A DNA stretch of 64,000 nt from Oxalobacteraceae bacterium OTU3CAMAD1 (GCA_024123915.1 CP099650.1:992001-1056000), one strand, 5' to 3'. Shown: positions 1 to 8,561, numbered from the stretch's first letter. Translations and numbers: made by a program. The notes: a model not told the origin generated them from the sequence alone.

Positions 1-131
1 CAAAGCCCGAAAGGGCACTTGCCGCGACGGAAAAAGTAACAGACACGGCAACCGCGATCGCTCTTAGCTCGGCGCTAGGGCCAGAACGTAACACTGAGTT
101 TCACGAGATTTTTTCAGAGTTATTCCGATAG
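1..131 (+). CDS. C-terminal fragment of an unidentified protein (cut by window start)
   Basis: An open frame runs in from the window edge (first full codon at position 3) and ends at TAG 129-131. It gives 42 residues ending in a hydrophilic, helix-like tail (EFHEIFSELFR). The other two forward frames contain early stops. The fragment is too short to place in a family. It could be the end of another island gene. Confidence 0.4.
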   Translation, partial: KPERALAATEKVTDTATAIALSSALGPERNTEFHEIFSELFR

Positions 132-370
132 TCAACTAGTGTGCCTTAGAACGTAGGACGCAGCCCACGAATTTCATATGAAAAGAACCCTTCTTCGAGA
201 AAAATTATTTGAAGATTAGCGATAGCTGGCCAGACAGAAATATATGGCCTTGCTCACGGGGGGATTTTTAATGCTCCTCTATCGCTGATTACGAGATTTA
301 TGACTAAAAAATTATTCCAATGGATTTCTTTTGGTGTGGTGCGATTTGTATTAAATAATAAGGGGGTATA

Positions 371-1150
371 TTGAAACGCGCTACTAAGAATCCAAGCAAA
401 ATATTTCAACAAATCCTTGCACAGGCAGAGGATCAGCTGGCTCTTGCAGCGAGATCAGCTGCCAACTTCCAGCATCGCGGGATTCGTGGAGATGAAAGAG
501 CAGAAGCTCTTGGTCAGTTCTTAGCGATGCATCTTCCGCAGAGCTTTTCGGTTGGGAAAGGGGAGGTTGTCGATTATCTTGATACTCGCACTGGACAATT
601 GGACCTTTTCGTTTACGACAGCTCTACGGCATCACCATTGCTGGCAGCTGGAGAGAACACGCTACTTCCTGCGGAAGCGCTATATGCCGTCATCGAAGTC
701 AAGTCTGTTCTCACCCAGGCAGAACTTAATAAATGTGCGGTCGCAGCTGCAAAGCTTCGAGATTTAAAGCCATTTAAGCATAAATTCTCGCCGTCTCCGA
801 TGAAAGGTGAAGCTCCAGCAGACTGCCATAGGTGCCCTTACATAGTATTTGCATACACGACCGACCTCTCTGAGGAAGATTGGGCTCAAAAAGAATTCCA
901 TAGAGTCAAGGTGGCAGTGCAGAGCGTAGGAGGCGAAGCAGATTTGTTGGATAGGGTAATTGTTCTTAATCGTGGGATGCTTCGGCCACAAATCGCAGCT
1001 GCGAGGGTCAAAGACGAAGAGAACGGCGTTTTTTTGGACTTCTATATCCATCTCATGAGTTTCTTGATGAAAGAAAGACGAAGGCGCCCATTGATCGACT
1101 TACTTGCTTATGTTTCGACGGGTAAATGGGTAAAACTAAAATGCGGTTAA
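371..1150 (+). CDS. DUF6602-type, PD-(D/E)XK nuclease-like protein
   Basis: A 259-residue protein with a TTG start, chosen because a strong AAGGGGG Shine-Dalgarno lies at 360-366, about four bases upstream. After a helical N-terminus comes an HRGIRGDERAEAL stretch (about residues 35-47). The core then reads QLDLFVYD (Asp78) and AVIEVKS (Glu109, Lys111), spaced as in restriction-like PD-(D/E)XK nucleases. This is the layout I associate with DUF6602 proteins, which are often found in defence islands. Function is not proven: nuclease activity is inferred from D78-E109-K111. It stands alone, 147 bp before the Shedu-like gene on the same strand, and its codon use is AT-rich like its neighbours. 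Confidence 0.7.
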   Translation: MKRATKNPSKIFQQILAQAEDQLALAARSAANFQHRGIRGDERAEALGQFLAMHLPQSFSVGKGEVVDYLDTRTGQLDLFVYDSSTASPLLAAGENTLLPAEALYAVIEVKSVLTQAELNKCAVAAAKLRDLKPFKHKFSPSPMKGEAPADCHRCPYIVFAYTTDLSEEDWAQKEFHRVKVAVQSVGGEADLLDRVIVLNRGMLRPQIAAARVKDEENGVFLDFYIHLMSFLMKERRRRPLIDLLAYVSTGKWVKLKCG

Positions 1151-1297
1151 ATAATTAACATTTCAGAGGTGTAGACAATAAGCCCTCTGTTCCTCGTTTT
1201 GAGGGGCGGGTGTAGCGAAAGTAACAGGTCATCCGAAGACCTTTGGATTACGTAAAGAGTAGATATTGAGGAGAAGCATATTGGAGAATTTTTTCTG

Positions 1298-2272
1298 ATG
1301 GAAAAATTGCCGCAGGCTCAGATAGAAAGTGTAAATATTTTTGTTCGGAATCCTCGAATAAGGAGGGTTGTAGCCGAATTAAATTCATATCAGTGCTCAT
1401 TTCCGGGGTGCACTCAGGAGCTTCTAATAGATGGAACGTTTATAGGAGAGGTTGCCTCCATTGAAGCTCTCCATTCATCTGGCCCGCGATACAATGCGAA
1501 GTCAGATATTCCTTTTTTGACATCGGAAGAAAACCATCTGCTGTTGTGCCCTAGCCATCACCGTATTGTTGATAGGCAGCCCAGTGTGTACACGACTCAG
1601 TGGCTGAAAAAGGCTCGAGCAGACCATCTAAGTAAGGTACGGGCTGCACTCTCTGGAAAGAATAGTCCTGAGAAATTCCAAATCCCTCATGACGTTGAAC
1701 TTTCACTTTCAGGTGCTCTGGATATTTGGAATAAAGCAAGCCACAACGAAACGGAGGAGTTCTGGCAACAATTATTTCAACGCTGTCCTGCGGTGATTGC
1801 ACAGTTATTTCCTCGATCAATGGTTCAATTTGGATCAAAGTGCTATGTCGGGGGCAAGTCCGTCCAAAATGATAAGGGTAATTTGGTGGATTTCGTATAC
1901 GCGAATCCGGCCACTAACAACGTTGTATTAATAGAAATAAAAACTCCTGCCACTGCGCTCATTGGAAAACAGTACAGGCAAAATGCATTTGCAATGAGCG
2001 ATGACCTATCTGGAAGTATTGTCCAAGTCTTGAACTATAGAGATAGTCTGATTAAGGAATATTACTCGCTCGGCAAAGCCGATCATGGTAGTCCCTTTAA
2101 CGTCTTTTCTCCAAAATGCGTAGTAATAGCGGGCAATGTTCAAAAGGAACTTGCGACACCACTTCAAAGGAGGTCATTTGAGTTATTCCGTGGTGAGCTC
2201 GCGGGAACAGAAATAGTTGGATATGATGAATTGTTTGAAAAAATAGAATGTATTCTCGATGTGGCGAAGTGA
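1298..2272 (+). CDS. HNH-like zinc-finger domain fused to Shedu-like (DUF4263) nuclease
   Basis: A 324-residue, probably cytoplasmic defence protein. The N-terminal third looks like an HNH module: a Cys33/Cys38 pair, then EVASIEALHSSGPRYN, then LLLCPSHHRIVD with Cys84, His87 and His88. The usual His of the A-H-I motif is Ser54 here, so this domain may bind metal and DNA without cutting. The C-terminal half matches the DUF4263/Shedu pattern: DFVYA (Asp198), VLIEIKTP (Glu213, Lys215), then an LSGSIVQVLNYRD segment. Shedu proteins are single-gene anti-phage or anti-plasmid nucleases with variable N-terminal sensor domains, so the N-terminal part may be the sensor. The ATG start is preceded by GGAG at 1283-1286, an unusually long spacing. 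Specificity is unknown. Confidence 0.75.
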   Translation: MEKLPQAQIESVNIFVRNPRIRRVVAELNSYQCSFPGCTQELLIDGTFIGEVASIEALHSSGPRYNAKSDIPFLTSEENHLLLCPSHHRIVDRQPSVYTTQWLKKARADHLSKVRAALSGKNSPEKFQIPHDVELSLSGALDIWNKASHNETEEFWQQLFQRCPAVIAQLFPRSMVQFGSKCYVGGKSVQNDKGNLVDFVYANPATNNVVLIEIKTPATALIGKQYRQNAFAMSDDLSGSIVQVLNYRDSLIKEYYSLGKADHGSPFNVFSPKCVVIAGNVQKELATPLQRRSFELFRGELAGTEIVGYDELFEKIECILDVAK

Positions 2273-2839
2273 CTATTAGCAAGCCGTGCAAGCGTTCGCC
2301 ATAAAGTGGTCTGCTTCACTCCATCGTAAGTCAAGGACGCAGTCTTCGCTGGTCCTAGGCGATGGCGGCAGCCACAGCAGAGCGCTGGTGGTCTGGGATG
2401 CTACTCTAGCAGCGGCTCTCGGTGTTTCCGCTGGCGGTGACGTGCGGCACTGGGGGGGCGCCAGCTAGGCATACCGTGCCCGCACCGGGTAACCAGCACT
2501 CACGGGGGAACCAGCGTACCGGTCTAGCACCGGGATTGCAGCCGCTCTTCGTTGGTGATGCCGTTCAGAACCGGCTCACAGTCAATTGAAACCATGACCT
2601 TACCCATTTAGACAACAAGCAAGTACGGGTTTGAGTTTTGATTTCTTTGATTTTTACACTTGAGGTCGAAGATCCGATACTTATCTGTAGGAAGCGCAAG
2701 CTTGGTTGACGGCGATGCCCCTATAATTGCGCGTCAACGCACAGTAAGCGTTGGAGAATGGTTCCGGAAGCTTTGCGGGTGCTTGCACGCAACCGGAACT
2801 CGAATCCACAGGATGGATTGTGATTCCCATCTGCAACAG
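2273..2839. other. 567-bp stretch without a recognisable gene
   Basis: Only short open frames without convincing starts are present (for example 2286-2468 and 2660-2878 on the plus strand). Base composition is mixed, with a GC-rich patch at 2380-2560 between AT-rich flanks, which suggests patchwork or decayed sequence. I see no tRNA, IS ends or promoter I would defend. Confidence 0.4.
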
Positions 2840-3127
2840 CTATTCGACGCTCTCGGCGCTCTTGATAGCAATATTTAGTGCATGAACCAGTGCGCGTGCC
2901 ATTTCAAGGCTCAGTTCTAACTCTGTATTCCCGATGACCGCGCCCTCTGGAAGGTCCCCAACATCTAGATTTTCAATTCCAAGGTTAGGGTCAGTATTCC
3001 ATGCCTCAATGTTCACGCAACCAGAATGTATCCCAGGGGTGACCTCGATATACCCTTTGCGGTAGTCTATGATATTACAGCGTATTCTCTGATTATCCAT
3101 ATGGCCTAAGTAGATGGGATTTCCCAT
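2840..3127 (-). CDS. Hypothetical small protein (95 aa)
   Basis: An unrecognised 95-residue protein with believable composition: a beta-rich first half (IRCNIIDYRKGYIEVTPG) and an amphipathic helical end (LELSLEMARALVHALNIAI). No catalytic motif or membrane segment is seen. The ATG at 3127 has no clear Shine-Dalgarno of its own and lies inside the end of the upstream 57-codon ORF (22-bp overlap). It is therefore either translationally coupled to that ORF, or the two are one gene split by a frameshift. Confidence 0.45.
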   Translation of the reverse strand: MGNPIYLGHMDNQRIRCNIIDYRKGYIEVTPGIHSGCVNIEAWNTDPNLGIENLDVGDLPEGAVIGNTELELSLEMARALVHALNIAIKSAESVE

Positions 3128-3279
3128 GCCGCACCATGCGGATGGCTCGTTCCCAATAATATACTCAGTCCATCAACAAGGGGCGCGTACTTGAACGTAT
3201 GGCCGCACTGAGCTTTTTTAGGGAAGTGTCCGTCAACTACCTCTACGACTGTCTTTGCATTTAGGGTTGAGAAACTCAT
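3106..3279 (-). CDS. Hypothetical 57-aa ORF upstream of and overlapping the 95-aa ORF
   Basis: ATG at 3277-3279 is preceded by a good AAAGGA ribosome binding site. Translation begins MSFSTLNAKTVVEVVDGHF and ends at TAG 3106-3108. It contains a Cys-Gly-His motif but no known domain. The strong ribosome site here and the weak one for the next ORF suggest that translation enters through this ORF. A single-base frame change near the junction would fuse the two into a protein of about 150 residues. Confidence 0.4.
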   Translation of the reverse strand: MSFSTLNAKTVVEVVDGHFPKKAQCGHTFKYAPLVDGLSILLGTSHPHGAAWEIPST

Positions 3280-3736
3280 TTTCCTTTGAAGATCAAGCGT
3301 CGCTGAATTTTTAGACAGTCGAAGGCAGTTGTCGATCGTGCAAATGGTTGACGATTTTGGTTGACGCTCGGGAGATTAGGTTGACGCTTCATGCTGACGA
3401 TTCGATCGTTACCTCATCAAACTTACACATCCTCAAATGCTTTGAATATCAACGTTGTCTGGCTCCAAGTGTATCTCTTCCGCTAGGGGAGATCGTTGAA
3501 TGCAGGTTGTCGCTAGGTTGTCGCTAGGTTGACGCCGGATGTCTTCTTGTCGACGCTAGATTAGCTCATGCAGCAACTGTCCTGCATTGGACAAGGCCTT
3601 GCAGATGTGAACTCAGGTAAGTTTGAGCTATGGCCTACTTCACATAGGCAGCTGCCTTTTTACGCCTTGGATATCCCTCAAAGTTCGTCTCATTGCAGCG
3701 CATCCTGCGCCATGCCATACCTTTGAGGATCTCATC
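3280..3736. other. 457-bp non-coding control region upstream of alpA-mobV
   Basis: No convincing gene. The region holds the cluster of GGTTGWCGC direct repeats described separately. It lies between the minus-strand small ORFs and the plus-strand alpA, so it should contain promoters for both. It is the natural place for an oriT, an oriV-like site or excision-control sites. I see no long dyad typical of a defined oriT. Confidence 0.45.
3346..3536 (+). repeat. Iteron-like direct repeats, consensus GGTTGWCGCT
   Basis: Six copies of GGTTG(A/T)CG, all in the same orientation, start at 3346, 3359, 3379, 3505, 3516 and 3527. The last three are spaced exactly 11 bp apart, one helical turn, which favours cooperative protein binding. 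Such arrays are typical of replication iterons or of binding sites for excisionase/AlpA-type proteins, and alpA follows 200 bp downstream. Which protein binds is unknown. Confidence 0.6.
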
Positions 3737-3946
3737 ATGTCAAAACGAGTTATACGAATTAACGAACTGGCTACGACCCCGCGCAAGCAAGGCTTGCTGC
3801 CGGTCAGCCCTGCGACTGTTTGGCGCTGGGTCCGTACAGGGAAATTTCCGCAGCCTTTCAAATTGGGGGCATCTGTGACGGTATGGGACATGGACCAAGT
3901 TGACGCTTTCATCGTGGCGCAATCTCGAATCGCTGATCAGTCATGA
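3737..3946 (+). CDS. AlpA-family (MerR-like HTH) regulator
   Basis: A 69-residue DNA-binding protein. The ATG at 3737 is preferred over an upstream start at 3623 because GAGGA sits about eight bases before it and the family begins here (MSKRVIRINELA). The helix-turn-helix signature is clear: VSPATVWRWVRTGKFPQPFKLG followed by VWDMDQVDAFI, as in prophage AlpA/excisionase-like regulators. Such proteins regulate excision or transcription of integrated elements. The stop codon overlaps the mobV start (ATGA), so both are translated together. The direct repeats upstream are candidate binding sites. Confidence 0.85.
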   Translation: MSKRVIRINELATTPRKQGLLPVSPATVWRWVRTGKFPQPFKLGASVTVWDMDQVDAFIVAQSRIADQS

Positions 3947-4941
3947 CTATGATGAGCAACTCTAGACAACCGGCCCCCCCACTGAAACAGCATGGGCCTG
4001 CTCCTACCGCATTCGTGCGAATTAAATCGTTGAATACCAAAACTGTCCGAGGTGCAACTTCACATGAAAATGTCATAAAGATTGCTGCTCTCCATAACCT
4101 TCGTCAGATTGCCGCCGAGTGCGGTGTCGCTAGTAGTGGGCGTATCGATCCCACGCGCATCTCGTTGAATTATCGCCTGCGAGGTGAGGATACCGCAGCG
4201 GCAGTAGTTAAATATGCAAGTCAGCTGATCGACGAGGCCGGCGTGAAGATCCGACGAAAGGATGCAATCATGGCTCTAGAGGTAGTTGTTAGTCTCCCGC
4301 AAGAAGGAACTATTGATCAACGTACATTTTTCCATGACACGGTCGCTTGGATCGAAGATCATTTCAAAGCTCCTATACTCAGTGCTGTAGTTCATCTCGA
4401 TGAAGCTGCACCACATTGCCATGTACTAATTTTGCCTCTCATCTTGGGGCGGATGAATGGTGGAGCTTTGGCTGGTGGGCCATCAAAAATCAAGCTTATG
4501 CACTCGGATTTTCATACAAAAGTTGGCGCACGATACGGCTTTCCCGCGCACCAGAAACCACCTAGACCATCAAGCTCTCAAATAGAGAAGGTGGGCAAGA
4601 AAATCTTGGAGGCGGTCAAGTTATGTCCTGAACTTCTTGATGCTCCAGCTATAGCACGAATTCTTATTGCAGCGTTTGGGCAGCATCAAGACACCTTGCT
4701 CCCGTTGTTGGCGCTAACGTCTTCGCCTTCAACAAAAAAACGGCGGAGCTTCGTGCAAATTATGACTGCGCCATGTAAGCCGCTACCTCAGCGGGGACCA
4801 GTGAAGTCTATAGATATCGGTTCGCGAAAATTAGGCCTCAAATCACGTCCGTCAGAAGAACCTCTATCCTGTGTAGACGTTCGCAAACTGGGACTAGCTG
4901 ATGGTGGGCGCTCGGGTACGGAGCATGTAGCGCGGGACTAG
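3943..4941 (+). CDS. MobV/Pre-family relaxase (plasmid recombination/mobilization protein)
   Basis: A 332-residue protein of the Mob_Pre (MobV) relaxase family, which nicks oriT and starts conjugal mobilization of plasmids and integrative elements. The key metal-binding motif is intact: VVHLDEAAPHCHVLILPL at about residues 148-165, the HxDE..PHxH pattern of MobV. N-terminal (SLNTKTVRGATSHEN) and downstream (KIKLMHSDFHTKVGARYGF) family segments are also present. The C-terminal region is short and lacks an obvious long coiled coil, so this is a compact or truncated form. It overlaps alpA by four bases. ATGs at 3949 and 3952 are alternative starts. No type IV secretion genes are present, so transfer would depend on a helper. 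Confidence 0.85.
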   Translation: MTMMSNSRQPAPPLKQHGPAPTAFVRIKSLNTKTVRGATSHENVIKIAALHNLRQIAAECGVASSGRIDPTRISLNYRLRGEDTAAAVVKYASQLIDEAGVKIRRKDAIMALEVVVSLPQEGTIDQRTFFHDTVAWIEDHFKAPILSAVVHLDEAAPHCHVLILPLILGRMNGGALAGGPSKIKLMHSDFHTKVGARYGFPAHQKPPRPSSSQIEKVGKKILEAVKLCPELLDAPAIARILIAAFGQHQDTLLPLLALTSSPSTKKRRSFVQIMTAPCKPLPQRGPVKSIDIGSRKLGLKSRPSEEPLSCVDVRKLGLADGGRSGTEHVARD

Positions 4942-5078
4942 AGTAGCCTGAGCCTCTGCTGTACCACATGGACTCGCGCTTCGATACAATAGTGCGGTTA
5001 ACCCCTCACTAGGTTTGGGAGCCAAGAATTCTTTCTTCTGGCACCTATTTTGCTGCTGCACTACAGATAAGGAAATCG

Positions 5079-7154
5079 ATGAACTACGATCGTGCGCGTG
5101 CTATTCAACTTTTAAGGGCCGGTTCCAGGAGCTCAAATGCAGAGTTTCGCGACGGACAGGAAGAGGCAGTCCAACACCTAGTGGAGGGGCGCGGCAGGCT
5201 GCTAGTGATTCAAAAAACTGGTTGGGGTAAGAGCTTCGTGTACTTCATTAGCGCTAAGTTATTACGCGAACAGGGAGGTGGTCCCACATTGCTGATTTCC
5301 CCACTTCTTTCGTTGATGCGTAATCAGGTTGCAGCAGCGAAGGCGATGGGCGTGAACGCTGCGACAATCCACTCTGACAACATCGATGACTGGGATGACG
5401 TCATTGCACAACTACGAGCAGATCAGGTGGACGTGCTGATCATTTCTCCTGAACGCCTAGCTAACGCAAAATTTGCTGCTGAAGTATTGTCTGTAGTGGG
5501 CGCCAGGATTTCAATGATGGTTGTTGATGAGGCTCACTGTATTTCGGATTGGGGACATGATTTTCGTCCGCAATATCGACTGCTCGAACGCATTGTAAAG
5601 ATGCTGCCCCCGAACCTACGCTTACTCGCAACTACTGCTACGGCAAATAACAGAGTGATGGGTGACCTTCAAAGCATTCTTGGCCCTGATCTCTTGATAT
5701 CCAAAGGCGATCTCGGGCGCCCTTCGTTGACGCTCCAGACCATCAAACTACCGACGCAGGCTGAGCGCATGGCTTGGGTAGGTACCCAGTTGGAGCGCAT
5801 GAAGGGAAGCGGCATAATTTATACATTGACCGTGCGCGATGCAGTTCAATTGACCTCCTGGCTTAAGCACTTGGGCTTCAACGTGGCCTGCTACACGGGG
5901 GCTACCGAGGACCGTCCTGCGCTGGAAGATGCACTTCTCCACAATAGGGTAAAAGCGCTTGTTGCAACCACCGCATTGGGCATGGGCTACGATAAGCCTG
6001 ACTTATCTTTCGTATTTCATTTTCAAATGCCTTCGTCAGTCGTTGCCTACTATCAGCAGGTCGGACGTGCCGGCCGTGCGCTTGATAGTGCCTATGGTGT
6101 TTTGCTCAGTGGAGTCGAGGAGATTGAAATAGCGGAATGGTTCATAGACAGCGCGTTCCCCACACAAGAAGAAGTGTCGGAGGTACTTCACGCTCTTGGG
6201 GCATCTGAACATGGCCTTTCGGTACCAGAAATATTGCATGTTGTAAATGTTAGCCAAGGCCGAGTTAACAAAACATTAGATTTGTTGAACCTCGAATCGC
6301 CCGCTCCAATTACTAAAAATGGAACCAAGTGGACGTTGACTACGGCCGAGCTTAGCGAGTCCTTTTGGGAGCGCACTGACAGGCTAACGTCGCTTCGACG
6401 GCAAGAGCTGAAAGAGATGCAGCGATATGTTGAACTTCCGTTTGGCGCACATATGGATTTCTTGATTGCCGCACTCGACGGCGCACCTGCCGCGCATAAG
6501 GGAGTCGCGATGCCCGCGCTTCCAACGGCTGTCGATCCTGCATTGGTCCAAACCGCAGTGGCATTCCTAAAGCGAACGAATCTACCAATCCAACCACGTA
6601 AGCAATGGCCAGCTGGAGGACTGCCTCAATCTGGAGTCCATGGGAAAATTCGTCCTGAGTATCAAGCCGGAATTGGGCGAAGTCTTGCTATTTGGGGCGA
6701 TGCAGGATGGGGACGCCTTATCAAATCGGATCGCTATTTTGCCAAGAATTTTAGTGATGAGCTCGTGGATGCTTGTGTAACAATGGTAAGAGAGTGGGGA
6801 CCAAATCCGGCACCTACTTGGGTTGCGGCTATCCCGTCGCTGCGAAATCCAAATCTCGTTCCAAATTTTGCTCAACGTGTGGCGCAAAAGTTAGGGCTAC
6901 CTTATCAGCACGCGCTTATAAAAACCGTCCATACCAAGGAGCAAAAATTCATGGCGAATAGTGCTCAGCAGGCTTTGAACCTCGATGGAGCAATGGAGGT
7001 TGTTCTGGCGAATGTGCTTCCCGGACCTGTTCTTCTGATCGATGATATCGTCAACTCGCGTTGGACCTTTACTGTCGCTGCTACGCTTCTCCTGCGAAGT
7101 GGTAGCGGCCCAGTTTGGCCCATGGCACTCGCACAATCAGGCGCTGAAGAATGA
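5079..7154 (+). CDS. RecQ-like DNA helicase with C-terminal phosphoribosyltransferase-like domain
   Basis: A 691-residue protein. Residues 1 to about 340 form a RecQ-type superfamily 2 helicase: motif 0 (FRDGQEEAV), Walker A QKTGWGKS (Lys51), DEAH box at 150-153 followed by the RecQ-type HCISDWGHDFR, TTATA, and motifs V/VI with GMGYDKPDL and QVGRAGRA. A linker region follows. Residues from about 560 to the end look like a ComF-type phosphoribosyltransferase, with the PRPP-loop signature VLLIDDIVNSRWT (Asp655-Asp656) and a closing PMALAQSG. The start is supported by AAGGAAATCG before ATG. It overlaps the DprA-like gene by four bases (ATGA), indicating one functional unit. The phosphoribosyltransferase plus DprA pairing recalls ShosT/ShosA, a toxin-antitoxin type phage defence. 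The fused helicase is an added feature. The assignment to that system is an inference. Confidence 0.75.
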   Translation: MNYDRARAIQLLRAGSRSSNAEFRDGQEEAVQHLVEGRGRLLVIQKTGWGKSFVYFISAKLLREQGGGPTLLISPLLSLMRNQVAAAKAMGVNAATIHSDNIDDWDDVIAQLRADQVDVLIISPERLANAKFAAEVLSVVGARISMMVVDEAHCISDWGHDFRPQYRLLERIVKMLPPNLRLLATTATANNRVMGDLQSILGPDLLISKGDLGRPSLTLQTIKLPTQAERMAWVGTQLERMKGSGIIYTLTVRDAVQLTSWLKHLGFNVACYTGATEDRPALEDALLHNRVKALVATTALGMGYDKPDLSFVFHFQMPSSVVAYYQQVGRAGRALDSAYGVLLSGVEEIEIAEWFIDSAFPTQEEVSEVLHALGASEHGLSVPEILHVVNVSQGRVNKTLDLLNLESPAPITKNGTKWTLTTAELSESFWERTDRLTSLRRQELKEMQRYVELPFGAHMDFLIAALDGAPAAHKGVAMPALPTAVDPALVQTAVAFLKRTNLPIQPRKQWPAGGLPQSGVHGKIRPEYQAGIGRSLAIWGDAGWGRLIKSDRYFAKNFSDELVDACVTMVREWGPNPAPTWVAAIPSLRNPNLVPNFAQRVAQKLGLPYQHALIKTVHTKEQKFMANSAQQALNLDGAMEVVLANVLPGPVLLIDDIVNSRWTFTVAATLLLRSGSGPVWPMALAQSGAEE

Positions 7155-8488
7155 TTCCTAGTCTTTCACTCAATACTCAGGCGATCCTTTTGTTGACAGC
7201 CCCGCTGATGGTAGGGAGTTCCAGCCCTGTTGGGGCCGTTCTATCGCCGAAGGAATACAAATCGCTTGCTCAAAAGTTGCTCCAGCTAGGGCGACAGCCG
7301 GCTAGTCTTTTGGAGCCCGGTGGTGACACGCTAGCGCGCGAATGTTCGACGGTCGTAGAGCCTAGCAGGCTGCACGAATTGTTGTCTCGCGGATTCTTGC
7401 TGAGCCAGGCGGTTGAGCAATGGAGAGCGCGGTCTATATGGGTTATTAGCCGAGCCGATCCTGATTACCCTAGGCGCCTGAAGGCGCGAATGCGCACGGA
7501 TGCCCCACCGGTCTTGTACGGATGTGGAAACTTGGATCTTTTGGAGACTGGAGGGTTAGCCATCGTCGGGCCTCGTAAAACTCAAAGTTCGCTAATTGAG
7601 TATGCGAGAAATGTGGGACAACTTGCTGCTCAAGCCGGGATGCCTGTCGTCTCTGGTGGAGCTAAAGGCATTGATGACGCTGCGATGCATGGTGTTATCG
7701 GGGCAGGCGGCTATGGTTGCGAGGTTCTTGCGGAGGACTTGTTTGGTGCCGTTATAGATCGCGACCGAAGGAGCGCAATAATGTCTCAGCAATTGCTCCT
7801 TATTTCGGCCTATGACCCCAATTCTCGATTTAGTGTAGGGCATGCACTACAAAGGAATAAATTGATTTATGCGATGGCAGATGCTGCTCTCGTGGTCGAC
7901 TCTGAAATTGGCAAAGGCGGGACTTGGGCGGGAGCCATTGAGCAAATTGAGAGGCTTCATTACGTTCCGGTATTCGTTCGTTCAACAGACGAGCCTTCGC
8001 TTGGTTTGCGGGAATTGATGGGCCAAGGAGCCTATGAATGGCCAGAGCCCAAAGATCATCATAGTTTGTCCAAGCTGTTTGAGACCTTAAGTGATTACGC
8101 CTCTAAAGGGAGCAAACGAGTACCTCGCTCCGATTCGCTATTCGCTGACCCAGAGATCGCTGAGCAACACCAAGCGCTTGATGAAGGTTCAGTCGCCTCA
8201 GGGGCCGGTGTCACCATTAGTCCAAAGACTGAGGCTATCTCCAACGGCGATGGCAGCAGTACTAGACCCGAAAATTTGGCGGTCGCCCCGGCGGATGTAC
8301 TCTTCCAAACAATTTGCAGTCTATTGCAAGAAGCGAAAGAAGAAGTCCTTCTTGAAGAAGAGGTCGCGAAAATGTTAGACGTCATGCCTGAACAGGCATT
8401 GCGATGGCTCAAACGCCTCGAAGTCGATGGTGTCCTAACCTATGATGAGGGCGGACATTTTCGAGTAGTTTCGGCTCTTAAACATTGA
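7151..8488 (+). CDS. DprA/Smf-like Rossmann-fold protein (possible ShosA-type partner)
   Basis: A 445-residue DprA-family protein. Residues about 70-130 resemble the N-terminal DprA extension (VISRADPDYPRRLKARM, APPVLYGCGNLDLL). The Rossmann core starts at LAIVGPRKT (about 137-143), continues with VVSGGAKGIDDAAMHG, and ends in FSVGHALQRNKLIYAMADAALVVDSEIGKGGTWAGA. The last 60 residues form a winged-helix-like domain (LLEEEVAKMLDVMPEQALRWLKRLEVDGVL). Chromosomal DprA loads RecA on single-stranded DNA during transformation. This copy is translationally coupled to a helicase-phosphoribosyltransferase in an island, so a defence role, perhaps restraining its partner as ShosA does, is more likely. 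That role is inferred from context. An unconserved linker of about 80 residues precedes the winged helix. Confidence 0.8.
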   Translation: MIPSLSLNTQAILLLTAPLMVGSSSPVGAVLSPKEYKSLAQKLLQLGRQPASLLEPGGDTLARECSTVVEPSRLHELLSRGFLLSQAVEQWRARSIWVISRADPDYPRRLKARMRTDAPPVLYGCGNLDLLETGGLAIVGPRKTQSSLIEYARNVGQLAAQAGMPVVSGGAKGIDDAAMHGVIGAGGYGCEVLAEDLFGAVIDRDRRSAIMSQQLLLISAYDPNSRFSVGHALQRNKLIYAMADAALVVDSEIGKGGTWAGAIEQIERLHYVPVFVRSTDEPSLGLRELMGQGAYEWPEPKDHHSLSKLFETLSDYASKGSKRVPRSDSLFADPEIAEQHQALDEGSVASGAGVTISPKTEAISNGDGSSTRPENLAVAPADVLFQTICSLLQEAKEEVLLEEEVAKMLDVMPEQALRWLKRLEVDGVLTYDEGGHFRVVSALKH

Positions 8489-8561
8489 ATAGTCGTAAGG
8501 AGAGCATTCACCAAATTTATCCTCACGACCAGAGGGTAATGCGCTTAGGTAGCTCGTCGCT

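Noticed and set aside
2286..2878. Short open frames at 2286-2468 and 2660-2878
   Set aside because: No ribosome binding sites, no recognisable features and mixed composition. They look like chance frames in decayed sequence.
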